DNA of 64,000 bases, from positions 868,001 through 932,000 of the forward strand of contig NZ_FNHB01000001.1 of the NCBI RefSeq assembly GCF_900104455.1, written 5' to 3'. The DNA is from Dendrosporobacter quercicolus. GTDB taxonomy: Bacteria; Bacillota; Negativicutes; DSM-1736; Dendrosporobacteraceae. The notes under the pieces are model-generated. The model saw nothing but the letters and a program-made list of their open reading frames with translations. It searched no databases and had not been told where the DNA came from. Shown piece by piece: positions 26,917 to 36,191 of the stretch (positions are counted from its first letter, which is position 1; each line of letters begins with the position of its first letter). Position numbers and translations under genes: made by a program.

Positions 26917-27072
26917 GACGTGTCTTCAAACGATTAAAACGCTCACTGGCGGCGCTTTTTGCACCATACTTCGTTAAAATTTTTTGAAATCAACCGTTAT
27001 TCCTGCAAAATTTTGCCTCGTCTGGCTCAAAAATCACTCGCCATTGAACCTTTCCCTGTTTAAAGACACGCC
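26917..27072. repeat. MITE-like intergenic element with inverted ends
   Basis: The space between fhs and the MTHFR gene begins GACGTGTCTTCAAAC (26917-26931) and ends GTTTAAAGACACGCC (27058-27072). These are inverted repeats with 13 of 15 matches. The 156-bp span is non-coding and carries inner fragments such as GGCGGCG and TCACTCGCCA. The layout suggests a small transposable or REP-like unit; a target-site duplication is not obvious. Confidence 0.4.
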
Positions 27073-27083
27073 CTAATATTTTC

Positions 27084-28751
27084 CTAAAATAGTCCGCTGA
27101 TTTTTCCGCGGTTATCAATATCCATCCGCTCGGCAGCCGGCCGTTTAGGCAAGCCCGGCATTGTCATAACATCGCCCGTAATAGCAACCAGAAAACCTGC
27201 CCCGGCAGCAACCCGTATTTCCCGCACGGTAATGGTAAAATCCGCCGGGCGGCCAAGCTTGGCGGCATCGTCACTTAAAGAATACTGGGTCTTAGCCATA
27301 CAAACCGGTGTTTGGGCAAGCTGTCCGCCGGACAGTTCAGCAATGATTTTTTCCGCGGCAGGCGTATAATTCACAGCCGCAGCACCATAGATATCCCTGG
27401 CAATTGATTCAATCTTAGCCTTGATTGGCGCTGTCTCAGGGTAAAGAAACCGAAATTGGCCGGGTTTGCCGGCAGCCTGCAGCACTTTCTGCGCCAAAGC
27501 GATACCGCCCTCGCCGCCTTTAGCCCAAACTTCAGATAAGGCAACCTCTGCCCCTAACGCCTGGCAGGCCTTGACAACAAAAGCCAGTTCCTGTTCAGTA
27601 TCCGTAGGAAAAGCATTGATTGCCACCACCGTCGGCAGCCCGAACTTATGCATGTTTTCAATATGTTTAGCCAGATTTGCCAAGCCCCGCTCCAGGGCGG
27701 CGCTGTTTTCCTCGGACAACTCTGCTTTTGCCACGCCGCCATGCATTTTCAAAGCCCTGACGGTTGCGACAATGACTACGGCGTCAGGCTTGATCCCAGC
27801 GAACCTGCACTTGATATTAAGAAACTTTTCGGCTCCCAGATCAGCGCCAAAACCGGCTTCCGTCACCACATAATCAGCCAGCTTCAGCGCAAATTTGGTA
27901 GCCATTACACTATTACAGCCATGGGCGATATTGGCAAACGGCCCGCCATGAACAAAAGCCGGTGTATTCTCCAAAGTCTGTACTAAATTTGGTTTAATTG
28001 CATCTTTAAATAAGAGGGTTAAAGCACCCGTAACATTAAGCTCCCGCACAGTAACCGGGCGGTTGTCATAGGTGTGCCCGATGATAATCCGCCCAATACG
28101 GTGTTTCATATCGTCCAGATCATTGGCCAGACATAAGATTGCCATCATTTCTGAGGCAACCGTGATATCAAAGCCTGTTTCCCGGGGCGTTCCGTTTGCT
28201 TTGCCCCCCAGACCGCAAATCACCGACCGCAGGGCCCGGTCATTTAAATCAACAACCCGCCGCCAGGTAACCCGCCGCGGATCAATTCCCAGTTCATTGC
28301 CCTGTTGAATATGATTGTCAATCACTGCGGCCAGCAAATTATGGGCTGAAGTAATGGCATGGAAATCACCGGTAAAATGCAGATTGATATCTTCCATTGG
28401 CACAACCTGCGCATATCCGCCGCCGGCAGCCCCGCCCTTAATGCCGAAACAGGGGCCCAGCGAAGGTTCGCGTAAAGCAATGGCAGCTTTTTTGTCAAGG
28501 CGCCGCAAAGCATCGCCTAAGCCCACAGTAGTGGTAGTTTTCCCCTCTCCCGCCGGCGTTGGATTAATTGCGCTCACCAGAATCAGCTTTCCGTTAGGCC
28601 GGGATTTAACCCTGTCCCAGAGATTCAAGGAAACCTTAGCTTTGTACTTACCATACAGCTCCAGCTCATCATCCGTTATTTGCAATTCCCGGGCCACATC
28701 GGCAACCGGGCGCATTACCGCATCTTGAGCAATTTCAACATCCGATTTCAT
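27084..28751 (-). CDS. fhs: Formate-tetrahydrofolate ligase
   Basis: The enzyme makes 10-formyl-THF from formate, THF and ATP, the entry to the methyl branch of the acetyl-CoA pathway and a source of one-carbon units. The 555-residue protein has the P-loop PTPAGEGKT (64-72), [19 protein letters not shown] and [18 protein letters not shown], all family signatures, and normal length. TAAGGAGGT precedes the ATG at 28751. It lies 105 nt after folD on the same strand. Together with FolD and the reductase it gives formate-to-methyl-THF conversion; CODH/acetyl-CoA synthase genes are not in this window, so acetogenesis cannot be claimed. Confidence 0.97.
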   Translation of the reverse strand: MKSDVEIAQDAVMRPVADVARELQITDDELELYGKYKAKVSLNLWDRVKSRPNGKLILVSAINPTPAGEGKTTTTVGLGDALRRLDKKAAIALREPSLGPCFGIKGGAAGGGYAQVVPMEDINLHFTGDFHAITSAHNLLAAVIDNHIQQGNELGIDPRRVTWRRVVDLNDRALRSVICGLGGKANGTPRETGFDITVASEMMAILCLANDLDDMKHRIGRIIIGHTYDNRPVTVRELNVTGALTLLFKDAIKPNLVQTLENTPAFVHGGPFANIAHGCNSVMATKFALKLADYVVTEAGFGADLGAEKFLNIKCRFAGIKPDAVVIVATVRALKMHGGVAKAELSEENSAALERGLANLAKHIENMHKFGLPTVVAINAFPTDTEQELAFVVKACQALGAEVALSEVWAKGGEGGIALAQKVLQAAGKPGQFRFLYPETAPIKAKIESIARDIYGAAAVNYTPAAEKIIAELSGGQLAQTPVCMAKTQYSLSDDAAKLGRPADFTITVREIRVAAGAGFLVAITGDVMTMPGLPKRPAAERMDIDNRGKISGLF

Positions 28752-28856
28752 AGCTTACCTCCTTAACATCATAACATAATCGGTAAAAATATCCAGTTTT
28801 TTAGCAAAACTTTCTGATTGCAAGAGCATCCGCAAACCATCTCACTGCACTGCAGC

Positions 28857-29720
28857 TCAGTTAACCTGATGAATCAGGCAGGCAGCCTTTACCGTATTAC
28901 TCAGCAGCATGGCAATTGTCAGCAAGCCCACACCGCCGGGAACCGGCGTAATTGCGCCAGCTACTGACTTTACTTGCTCAAAATCGACATCACCCACCAG
29001 TTTTCCGTCAAGCCGGTTGATGCCGACATCAATAACAACGGCGCCAGGCTTAACCATATCTTTCGTGACAAAATTGGGCTTGCCGACAGCAGCAACCAGG
29101 ATATCGGCCTGCCTGGCAATAGCGGCCAAATTGCCGGTTCTGGAATGACAGACGGTAACCGTTGCATTACGGGCCAGCAGCAGATGAAACATTGGTTTAC
29201 CGACGATATTGCTGCGCCCAATGACAACCGCCTGTTTCCCTGCAATGCCAATGCCCGCCATTTCAAGCATCTTCATACAGCCAGCCGGCGTACACGGTAC
29301 TAAATGCTCGTCGCCAATCGTCAGCTTGCCGACATTGACCGGATGAAAACCATCAACATCTTTAGCCGGGTCAATCGCATTTAAAATTTCGGCCTCATCT
29401 GCCTTCATAGCATCCGGCAGGGGCAGTTGCACCAATATGCCATGAATTTTGTCATTTTCATTCAAGCTGGCAATCTTGTCCAGCAGAGCATCCTTGCCGA
29501 TGCTTGCCGGCATATGAATCACTTCAGAATAAATGCCGATTTCAGCGCAAGCCCGGTGCTTGTTGGCCACATAAACCTGCGAAGCCGGGTTTTCGCCGAC
29601 AATGATTACCGCCAAACCGGGTATAATATCATAATCACGTTTCAGCACGTCAATATCCCGTTTGGTGTTTTCCTTAATCTGCGCTGCAAAATTCTTACCT
29701 GCTAAAATTTGGGCTGACAC
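28857..29720 (-). CDS. folD: Methylene-THF dehydrogenase / methenyl-THF cyclohydrolase
   Basis: FolD converts methylene-THF, methenyl-THF and 10-formyl-THF, using NADP+ or NAD+. The 287-residue protein shows the catalytic YxxxK in [24 protein letters not shown], the folate motif [10 protein letters not shown], the dinucleotide loop [16 protein letters not shown] and the C-terminal [15 protein letters not shown]. The start is GTG at 29720 with AGGAGG upstream. It lies just upstream of fhs in the reading direction and completes the one-carbon set with fhs and the MTHFR gene. Confidence 0.96.
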   Translation of the reverse strand: MSAQILAGKNFAAQIKENTKRDIDVLKRDYDIIPGLAVIIVGENPASQVYVANKHRACAEIGIYSEVIHMPASIGKDALLDKIASLNENDKIHGILVQLPLPDAMKADEAEILNAIDPAKDVDGFHPVNVGKLTIGDEHLVPCTPAGCMKMLEMAGIGIAGKQAVVIGRSNIVGKPMFHLLLARNATVTVCHSRTGNLAAIARQADILVAAVGKPNFVTKDMVKPGAVVIDVGINRLDGKLVGDVDFEQVKSVAGAITPVPGGVGLLTIAMLLSNTVKAACLIHQVN

Positions 29721-29732
29721 TCTAACGACCTC

Positions 29733-29772
29733 CTAGTACTGCGCCAATCTTGAAACAGCAAGATAATGGCGA
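29733..29772 (+). repeat. Possible diverged copy of the dispersed palindromic repeat
   Basis: CTAGTAC at 29733, then AAACAGCA and GATAATGGCGAG, repeats the order of key words in copies 1-3 (CTAGTAC, AAACAGTA, GAATAATGGC) with different spacer bases. The match is partial and could be chance. Confidence 0.3.
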
Positions 29773-29811
29773 GACGAATTTCCGTAAGCCTGCGCTGCTC
29801 TTTCCTGCGCT

Positions 29812-29843
29812 AAAAAAGTGTCATTGCGAAAATCCGCAATGAC
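29812..29843 (-). terminator. Terminator after ubiA
   Basis: GTCATTGCG and its complement (29820-29828, 29835-29843) form a 9-bp stem with a 6-nt loop, followed on the minus strand by AC and six T residues, 17 nt past the ubiA stop. Confidence 0.82.
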
Positions 29844-29860
29844 AATAAACCTCTAGTTAA

Positions 29861-30709
29861 CTAAAACAGCAGGCTAACCAAAGTAAATAAACACACTAAA
29901 ATGCCGACCAAGCCATTACGCATAAAATAGCCCTGCGTCACCCTGGTCAAATCCTGCGGGCTAATGATCAAATGCTGATAAATCAAGACTACCCCCGCCA
30001 GCAGCACCCCGGTATAATAAAATAGGTTAAGTTGAAACAGCAGGCCAACCAGAACAAAAGAAGCAATGCTTACCCCATGCATCAGCTTAGCCAGTTTCAA
30101 TGCACCGGCAACGCCAAATCGCACCGGCATTGAGTTAAGACCATGCTGCTGATCGAACGCAATATCCTGGCAGCCATAAATAACGTCAAAAGCGGCAATC
30201 CAGATGCCAACCGCCAGTCCTAAAAAAACGATTGGCAAAGTCAGTTCGCCTCTGATTGCCATCCAGGCGCCGATTGGCGCAATAGAGAGCGCCAAGCCTA
30301 AAATCAGGTGACAGGTCCAGGAAAATCGCTTCATATAGGGATAGACAGCCAGGGGAATAATCGCCACCGGCGTCAGTTTCAGGCAGACCGGATGCAAATT
30401 GGCGGCGGCGACAATAAATACAGCCAGGCTTACAGCGATCAAGACAATGGCTTCCCACACTTTCACCGCACCGGTTACCATTGGCCGTTGTTGAAACCGG
30501 GGATGAATTCTATCATATTTTAAATCGATAAAATTATTCAGGGCCAGCGCCGCACTGCGCGCGCCAATCATTGCCAGCGTAATCCAGAGCAAATCGCGGC
30601 CGCCGGGCAGGCCCTCCGCCGCCAATGAGGCTCCCATATAAGCAAAAGGCAGCGCAAAAACGGAGTGGGAAAAAGCGATGTTTTCTAAATGAGCTTTTAT
30701 CTTATCCAA
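29861..30709 (-). CDS. UbiA-family prenyltransferase (4-hydroxybenzoate/menaquinone type)
   Basis: A polytopic enzyme that attaches a polyprenyl chain to an aromatic acid. The 282-residue protein has about eight membrane segments and two Asp-rich motifs: NNFIDLKYDRIHPRFQQRP and DVIYGCQDIAFDQQHGL. An open frame continues 91 codons upstream inside ubiD, but those residues are non-hydrophobic nonsense. GGAAGG lies about 9 nt before the TTG at 30709, which gives a family-like start (DKIKAHLENIAFSHS). It overlaps the ubiD stop by 8 nt. UbiA and UbiD pairs of this kind act in futalosine-type menaquinone synthesis (MqnP/MqnL), which is the likeliest role. Confidence 0.87.
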   Translation of the reverse strand: MDKIKAHLENIAFSHSVFALPFAYMGASLAAEGLPGGRDLLWITLAMIGARSAALALNNFIDLKYDRIHPRFQQRPMVTGAVKVWEAIVLIAVSLAVFIVAAANLHPVCLKLTPVAIIPLAVYPYMKRFSWTCHLILGLALSIAPIGAWMAIRGELTLPIVFLGLAVGIWIAAFDVIYGCQDIAFDQQHGLNSMPVRFGVAGALKLAKLMHGVSIASFVLVGLLFQLNLFYYTGVLLAGVVLIYQHLIISPQDLTRVTQGYFMRNGLVGILVCLFTLVSLLF

Positions 30710-32162
30710 GGCCGAGTTCCTTCCACTTGGCATCCACCATTTGTTTAACCTCATCGGACATGACAATTTCGTCCGGCCATTCCCGCTGATTGCCTTCTTC
30801 GGGCCAGGTTTTCGTAGCATCAATACCGACTTTTGTTCCCCAATTTGGCATGGGCGACGAATGGTCAAGCACGTCCAGCGGTCCATCGACCAGCACAATA
30901 TCCCGTCTGGCATCAATATTGTTAAAAACCCGCCACCAAACTTCTTTCGTGTCCTGAACATTGACATGCGCGTCAACAACAATGACCATTTTAGTAAACA
31001 TCATTTGTCCCATACCCCAAATTGCATGCATTACTTTTTTGGCATGCTGCGGATAGCTTTTTTTTATTGAGATCATTGCGCAATTATGAAAAACACCTTC
31101 CAGCGGCAGGTTAATATCAAGAATTTCCGGCAGTTGCTGCTGGAGGAAAGGTAAAAAGATCCGTTCAGTGGCTTTGGCCAAATAACAATCCTCCATTGGC
31201 GGTTTGCCGACAATGGTAGCCGGATAAATCGGATCTTTACGGTGAGTAATACAGGTAATGTGAAATACCGGGTACTGATCGGCCAGCGAGTAATAGCCGG
31301 TATGATCGCCAAACGGCCCTTCAGTTCTTAATTCATCCAATAATACATACCCTTCAAGAACAATTTCGGAATGGGCCGGAACCTCTACATCAACGGTTTC
31401 GCATTGAATCATTTCTACCGGCTTCTTACGTAAAAAACCGGCAAATACCATTTCATCAATATCGCGCGGCAATGGCGCCGTAGCAGCGTAAGTCAGGGCG
31501 GGATCGCCGCCGATGGCTACCGCAACCTCGATTCTGTCTTTGCCCATTTCGCGGTGGGCCCGGAAATTTTCGGCGCCATTTTTATGAATATGCCAATGCA
31601 TCCCGGTTGTCTGCCCGTCATAGATCTGCAGCCGGTACATGCCGACATTGCGTTTGCCGGTCACTGGATTCTTCGTAAATATCAGCGGCAGTGTGATAAA
31701 TTTCCCTGCATCTCCCGGCCAGCATTTTAAGACAGGAAATTTTTCAAGCGAAGGCTGATCTTTAATAATGACTTCTTTACACGGGCCTTTTTTTACGTAT
31801 TTCGGAAAATTAATCGCCCGCTTCGCTTGCGGCACAATTTTAATTAAATCAAGCTTGTTTTGCAGCGATATATAAGGCAGTTTCAGTATTTCACGTATTT
31901 CCTGGGCAATATCGTCAATTTTCTCTACGCCTAAAGCGAAAGCCATTCGTTCCATGCTGCCAAAAGCATTCATCAGCACCGGTACATCATAGCCTTTAAC
32001 ATTCTCAAACAGCAAGGCGACATTTTTATCCCCGGTCATTTTGGATACACGATCGGTTATTTCGGTAATCTCCAGGTCACTGTCCACGCTTTGTTTTATT
32101 CGCTTCAGCCAGCCGCGGGCTTCCAGCGCCGCAATAAACTCCCTTAAATCAGTAAAAGCCAA
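30702..32162 (-). CDS. UbiD-family decarboxylase (menaquinone biosynthesis type)
   Basis: UbiD enzymes decarboxylate polyprenylated aromatic acids using prenylated FMN. The 486-residue protein shows FTKNPVTGKRNVGMYRLQI, GMHWHIHKNG, AVAIGGDPALTYAATAPLP, ELRTEGPFGDHTGYYS (with the E-R-E type catalytic residues) and VVDAHVNVQDTKEVWWRVFN. Length and sequence suit the MqnL/SCO4490-like group. The frame opens at an ATG at 32180, but that ATG starts the AAAGGAG ribosome site; TTG at 32162, 8 nt later, is the likely start and begins AFTDLREFIAALEARGWLKR. It overlaps ubiA and follows tatC closely. Confidence 0.9.
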   Translation of the reverse strand: MAFTDLREFIAALEARGWLKRIKQSVDSDLEITEITDRVSKMTGDKNVALLFENVKGYDVPVLMNAFGSMERMAFALGVEKIDDIAQEIREILKLPYISLQNKLDLIKIVPQAKRAINFPKYVKKGPCKEVIIKDQPSLEKFPVLKCWPGDAGKFITLPLIFTKNPVTGKRNVGMYRLQIYDGQTTGMHWHIHKNGAENFRAHREMGKDRIEVAVAIGGDPALTYAATAPLPRDIDEMVFAGFLRKKPVEMIQCETVDVEVPAHSEIVLEGYVLLDELRTEGPFGDHTGYYSLADQYPVFHITCITHRKDPIYPATIVGKPPMEDCYLAKATERIFLPFLQQQLPEILDINLPLEGVFHNCAMISIKKSYPQHAKKVMHAIWGMGQMMFTKMVIVVDAHVNVQDTKEVWWRVFNNIDARRDIVLVDGPLDVLDHSSPMPNWGTKVGIDATKTWPEEGNQREWPDEIVMSDEVKQMVDAKWKELGLG

Positions 32163-32180
32163 AATGAATGCTCCTTTCAA

Positions 32181-32921
32181 CTACTTCCGCAAGATATATT
32201 TTACGATAAAAACACTCAACTCATATAGCAATATAACTGGAACAGCAACCATAGTCTGAGAAAACACATCAGGTGTCGGTGAGATAACTGCTCCGATCAC
32301 GAAAGCCAAAACTAATACAATTTTTCGCTTTAGGATTAAAAAGCCCGAACTGACAAAGCCAAATTTAGCCAAAACCAGGATAAATAGCGGCAATTCAAAA
32401 ATAAACCCAAACGGCGCAAGAAAGGATATGACAAACGATAAATATTGCCCCAGCGAAAACATCGGCTGTAAATCCTCGGTGGCAAAGCCCATAAAAAATT
32501 TGATTCCGGCCGGCAGCACCAAATAATAAGAAAAAGCCAAACCAATAAAAAATAACACTACCGATACCGGCACCAGCAAATTTACAACGGTACGCTCATT
32601 AGCCGTTAACGCCGGTACGATAAACGACCATATCTGATATAAAATTACCGGCAGGCTGACTAAAAATCCGGCAAAAAAAGATACCTTTAAATATGTAAAA
32701 AAAGCTTCCGCCGGATTCATATAATACAATTTTCCAGCAGGAGCAGTGATAAAATGTACAAGTTCCTGAGCATAGAAGTAGCTGACAGCACTGCTTATCC
32801 CCACTGCAATCAGGCAAATAATCAGTCGCCGCCGCAATTCTTCCAAATGACCAATGAAAGACATTTCACCTGTATCAGACTGTTCGGCCTGGATATGATG
32901 ATGGGCTGTTTTATCAGGCAT
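32181..32921 (-). CDS. tatC: Sec-independent protein translocase TatC
   Basis: TatC is the signal-peptide receptor of the twin-arginine export system for folded proteins. The 246-residue protein has six membrane segments and the family signature near the N terminus: SFIGHLEELRRRLIICLIAV, with the conserved Glu. FTYLKVSFFAGFLVSLPVIL follows, and the FATED...MFSLGQYLSFVI segment lies in the middle. The first about 20 residues are His/Gln/Asp rich. It lies 10 nt after tatA on the minus strand, making a minimal TatA-TatC system. The ATG at 32921 has GAGGAACT upstream. Confidence 0.95.
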   Translation of the reverse strand: MPDKTAHHHIQAEQSDTGEMSFIGHLEELRRRLIICLIAVGISSAVSYFYAQELVHFITAPAGKLYYMNPAEAFFTYLKVSFFAGFLVSLPVILYQIWSFIVPALTANERTVVNLLVPVSVVLFFIGLAFSYYLVLPAGIKFFMGFATEDLQPMFSLGQYLSFVISFLAPFGFIFELPLFILVLAKFGFVSSGFLILKRKIVLVLAFVIGAVISPTPDVFSQTMVAVPVILLYELSVFIVKYILRK

Positions 32922-32931
32922 TACCAGTTCC

Positions 32932-33126
32932 TCACTTTGTTTCGTCAGGCTTTTTCAATTCACTCTGATTTGCGTCTTCTTTCGTTACTTCGCTTGTGGC
33001 CCGTTTAAATTCCTGTAAACTCCGGCCCAGCGCTTTACCTATTTCCGGCAGCTTAGCGGGGCCAAAAACAACTAAAGCAATAATTAGTATTAAAATTAAT
33101 TCAGGCATTCCTATGTTAAACAGCAT
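32932..33126 (-). CDS. tatA: Sec-independent protein translocase TatA
   Basis: TatA oligomerises to form the protein-conducting assembly. The 64-residue protein has a short N-terminal membrane segment ([17 protein letters not shown]), the FGP hinge, then the amphipathic helix [20 protein letters not shown] and a charged tail. Two ATGs lie in tandem (33129 and 33126); GGGGG is better spaced for the second. A separate TatB is not seen, which is usual in Firmicutes. The lctP terminator at 33176-33217 precedes it, so it has its own promoter in the 50-nt gap or relies on readthrough. Confidence 0.92.
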   Translation of the reverse strand: MLFNIGMPELILILIIALVVFGPAKLPEIGKALGRSLQEFKRATSEVTKEDANQSELKKPDETK

Positions 33127-33175
33127 CATCGCCCCCTTTTTGATTTCTTTCTTAATATATTATACAATTGACCCT

Positions 33176-33217
33176 AAAAAAAAACAAGGACGCAGGAAAA
33201 CCTGCCGTCCTTGTTTT
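33176..33217 (-). terminator. Strong bidirectional terminator after lctP copy 1
   Basis: AAAACAAGGACG (from 33181) pairs with its complement ending at 33217, with an inner CAGG/CCTG pair and loop AAAA. Nine A residues on the left give a T tail on the minus strand. It is 50 nt past the lctP stop. Confidence 0.88.
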
Positions 33218-33267
33218 ACCAGCAGAAATTGACACGGGCAATAGTTGACGCAAGCCGCTTTCGACTC

Positions 33268-34911
33268 TTATGGCAGCATCCACGACAGCCAGTATGCCTG
33301 CGCGTAAGTAAGGCAGGCCATAAGTAAGACCATAGCGATACTGTGTCCGAGCGTAAACCGGAAGATGGTGCCTTCTTCCCCAACCAAACCGGTGGCAGCC
33401 GTAGCGACGGAGATACTCTGCGGCGAAATCATTTTGCCGCAAACACCACCGGACGAGTTAGCGGCCACTGTCAGGTAAGGATCTACGCCCACTTGCTCGG
33501 CCGCAGTCTTTTGCATCCCGCAGAACAGAGCGTTTGCCGAAGTATCAGAACCGGTCAGAAAAACGCCCAGCCAGCCCAAAATTGGTGAAAAGAAAGGAAA
33601 GAGCGAACCGGTGGCCGTAAATGCCAGCCCCATCGTTGAACTCATACCGGAATAATTCATAATATAGGCCAAGCCCAAAATCATTGCAATCGTCAAAATC
33701 GGCCATTTAAGCTGTTTAACCGTCTTGAAGAAGCAGGAAATGGCTTTACTCAGACCGTAGTTAGGAATAACCGCCAGAGAAATCAGGCCGGAAAACAGGA
33801 TTGCAGTACCGGCAGCCGACAGCAAATTGAAGGAGTATTTTGCTGCATATGCGGCATCCTGGGGAACAACCGGTGTGGTTTTTATCACCAGATTGTGCAA
33901 TCCAGGCCATAAAATAAACAAATCTTTGTCAATATTAACCAGTATATTCTTCAGGCCGACGAATTTATCGTCCGCCCAGAGGAATACCAGCGCCGCCAAA
34001 ATCAAATACGGCGCCCAGGCCCGCAGGATCTGGCCGGTGGAATAAGGGCATTTGACAACGCCTTGGGAAGGCTCTTCATCAGGGAAGTGCCAGGCTTTGG
34101 CAGGTTTCCATACTTTTAAAAAGAGCAATAAGCCAACAATAGTCACAATAGCGGAGGTAATATCCGGAAGATAGGCATTGACATAGTTTGCCGTGTAAAA
34201 TTGTGTTCCCGCAAAGCAGACACCGGCTACAATCACTGCCGGCAGAACTTCCATGGCCCCTTTCCAGCCGGACATGGTCACCACCAGCCATAACGGTACA
34301 AAGACCGAGAGAAACGGCAATTGACGCCCGACAACCTGACTGACATGCATGAGATCAAGATTGGTAACCTGTGCGGCCACAACCACCGGAATACCAATAG
34401 CGCCAAAAGCCACCGGCGCAGTGTTGGCAATCAGGCAGATACCGGCTGCATAGACGGGGTTAAAGCCAAGTCCCACCAGCATGGCGGCAGTGATTGCCAC
34501 CGGAGTGCCAAAACCTGCCGTGCCTTCGATAAACGAACCAAACGCAAAGGCAATAAACAGCGCCTGCAACCGACGGTCATCGGTAATGGCCGCAAGCGAA
34601 CTTTTAATAATTTCAAATTCCCCTGATTCAACAGTCATGTTGTACACCCAGATTGCGGTTACAACAATCCAAATAATGGGGAATATGCCATAGGCAGCGC
34701 CGTTTAAAATTGATCCAACCGCTAAACCGGCGGGCATACCGTAAACAAAAACGGAAACCAGAAGGGCCGAAAGCAGACCGAACGCAGCGGCCACATGCCC
34801 CTTAGCACGCTTAATACCCAGCATATATAAAATGATAAATAGCGGAATTGCTGCAACCAAGCCTGAAGTTACCATACTGCCTAAGGGGTTATAGTTTTGA
34901 ACCCAAGTCAT
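33268..34911 (-). CDS. lctP: L-lactate permease, copy 1
   Basis: LctP/LldP permeases import L-lactate (also glycolate) with protons. The 547-residue protein has about 12-14 membrane segments and family motifs: GIFPIIWIVVTAIWVYNMTV, FGSFIEGTAGFGTPVAITAA, NTAPVAFGAIGIPV, GWLGVFLTGSDTSANALF and NSSGGVCGKMISPQSISVAT. The frame extends 13 codons further upstream, but AGGAG is 8 nt before the ATG at 34911, and the two paralogues start at the same place (MTWxQNYDPMG). It is flanked by the GntR/FadR gene and tat genes and has its own leader and terminator. Confidence 0.94.
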   Translation of the reverse strand: MTWVQNYNPLGSMVTSGLVAAIPLFIILYMLGIKRAKGHVAAAFGLLSALLVSVFVYGMPAGLAVGSILNGAAYGIFPIIWIVVTAIWVYNMTVESGEFEIIKSSLAAITDDRRLQALFIAFAFGSFIEGTAGFGTPVAITAAMLVGLGFNPVYAAGICLIANTAPVAFGAIGIPVVVAAQVTNLDLMHVSQVVGRQLPFLSVFVPLWLVVTMSGWKGAMEVLPAVIVAGVCFAGTQFYTANYVNAYLPDITSAIVTIVGLLLFLKVWKPAKAWHFPDEEPSQGVVKCPYSTGQILRAWAPYLILAALVFLWADDKFVGLKNILVNIDKDLFILWPGLHNLVIKTTPVVPQDAAYAAKYSFNLLSAAGTAILFSGLISLAVIPNYGLSKAISCFFKTVKQLKWPILTIAMILGLAYIMNYSGMSSTMGLAFTATGSLFPFFSPILGWLGVFLTGSDTSANALFCGMQKTAAEQVGVDPYLTVAANSSGGVCGKMISPQSISVATAATGLVGEEGTIFRFTLGHSIAMVLLMACLTYAQAYWLSWMLP

Positions 34912-35374
34912 TACATACACTCCTTTTAAAAGTGATTTTTCAAGTATCAACGATAAAGTTCTCCGCTAACGCAACAGGCTGATACTCCCCCCTTTCCTGG
35001 TATGAATGCCAGGTAAAACTTATGCGGTTTTACTATTATCCTATTGCTTAAAACACCTCCTTATTCAATATTTCTGCATTTGATTAATGATTTAAAGTCC
35101 GGTAACAGCATAGCCGTTCCGGATGGAAACAGGCGGATGAACGCAGCCGGAATTAACTGTATTTTTTTTATATTTAGATTATTCTAGGTATTTGAATAAT
35201 TTCCTGCAAAATTTTCTATAATAAAACTTTAATGGAAAATTTTCAACCCCTTTTTTGTTTTACTTACTATCTTATATGTTTTTTAAATTACTTTATTACA
35301 CCTACCGCCTCATTAATTCATCTGTCTAGTACAACCCAAACGAGAGTACCGGTTGCACTTTGCCTGCCGGTCAT
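34912..35374 (-). promoter_or_regulatory. Intergenic leader of lctP copy 1
   Basis: About 460 nt with no supported gene. On the minus strand it includes a CCTGG/CCAGG hairpin followed by AAAGGGGGGAG and a GTATCA...TGATAC stem near 34945-34990. Near 35175-35205 an AT-rich dyad (ATTATTC, 9 nt, GAATAAT) could be an operator for the neighbouring FadR-type regulator. No clear -35/-10 pair stands out. Confidence 0.3.
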
Positions 35375-35406
35375 AAAAAATAGTTCTTGCAGCCTGCAAG
35401 AACTAT
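35375..35406 (-). terminator. Terminator of the gntR gene
   Basis: ATAGTTCTTGCAG (35380-35392) and its complement (35394-35406) meet with almost no loop (effective loop GCC), directly after the regulator stop codon. Six T residues follow on the minus strand. Confidence 0.88.
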
Positions 35407-35409
35407 CGA

Positions 35410-36177
35410 CTAAATGGATGTATTGTAACGGGAATGATAAATGCTTGGAAAAATCCTCAACACTTCTGCGCCGCCGTGCTTGTACCAGCGCATCGCCTCT
35501 TGAATCGTGTCAAGATGTTCACGCATTTTATCCCGGGCCAGACGGGGATCTTTTGCAGCAACCGCCTCAAAGATTTCACAATGAGCCTGATAAAAAAGCT
35601 CACTCATCCTGGGAATTAAAAATAGGGTTAGCCGTAAAGAACGGTAATTGCTGGTCAGCAATTGCGAAATGGTCTGGGCCACTTTCAGTAAAACCGGATT
35701 ATGCGCTGCCCTGACCAAAATATAGTGAAATTTCGCATCAATGTCCTCGGCATGACCGCCGCCGGCAACTTCCGCCTGCATTTGCTGCAATGACTGCCGC
35801 AGTTCTTCAAGCTCGCCAGGCGTCGCCCTCATGGCAGCCAGCGCCGCCGTTTCCACTTCAATGATTTTTCGCATCTCCAGCAAATGAAGAATATCAACAG
35901 CTTCAGTGCGGACGGATGTCGCCAATATCTCCAGCATGCTCTCGGAAGGCAGGTGCCGCACATAACTGCCTTCGCCAGGCTGAATCGCGATAATCCCCAT
36001 CATTTCCAAAGCGCTGAGCGCCTCACGTACGGATGCCCGGCTGACCTTGAATTGACCAGCCAAATCCCGCTCAGACAACAGCTTGTCGCCGGATTTTAGA
36101 CGGCCTTCTTCAATTGCCAGTTTTATCTGATGAACAATTTCCTCATAAACCTTTTTCGTTCTTACCGGCCGGAACAT
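35410..36177 (-). CDS. GntR-family (FadR/FCD) transcriptional regulator
   Basis: The 255-residue protein has an N-terminal winged helix (KSGDKLLSERDLAGQFKVSR, then ASVREALSALEMMG) and a C-terminal FCD all-helical ligand domain (about 90-235) with conserved metal-site residues (DAKFHYILVRAAHN and the HCEIFEAV region). LldR/PdhR-type members sense lactate, pyruvate or similar acids and often lie beside lctP, as here. That makes control of the adjacent permease likely, though the effector is not proved by sequence. The ATG at 36177 is 14 nt after the polyprenyl synthase stop. Confidence 0.9.
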   Translation of the reverse strand: MFRPVRTKKVYEEIVHQIKLAIEEGRLKSGDKLLSERDLAGQFKVSRASVREALSALEMMGIIAIQPGEGSYVRHLPSESMLEILATSVRTEAVDILHLLEMRKIIEVETAALAAMRATPGELEELRQSLQQMQAEVAGGGHAEDIDAKFHYILVRAAHNPVLLKVAQTISQLLTSNYRSLRLTLFLIPRMSELFYQAHCEIFEAVAAKDPRLARDKMREHLDTIQEAMRWYKHGGAEVLRIFPSIYHSRYNTSI

Positions 36178-36191
36178 ACGCGCCCCCAGAT

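Noticed and set aside
30710-30982. 91-codon N-terminal extension of the UbiA-like protein
   Set aside because: It lies inside ubiD in another frame, is not hydrophobic, and a ribosome site marks the TTG at 30709.
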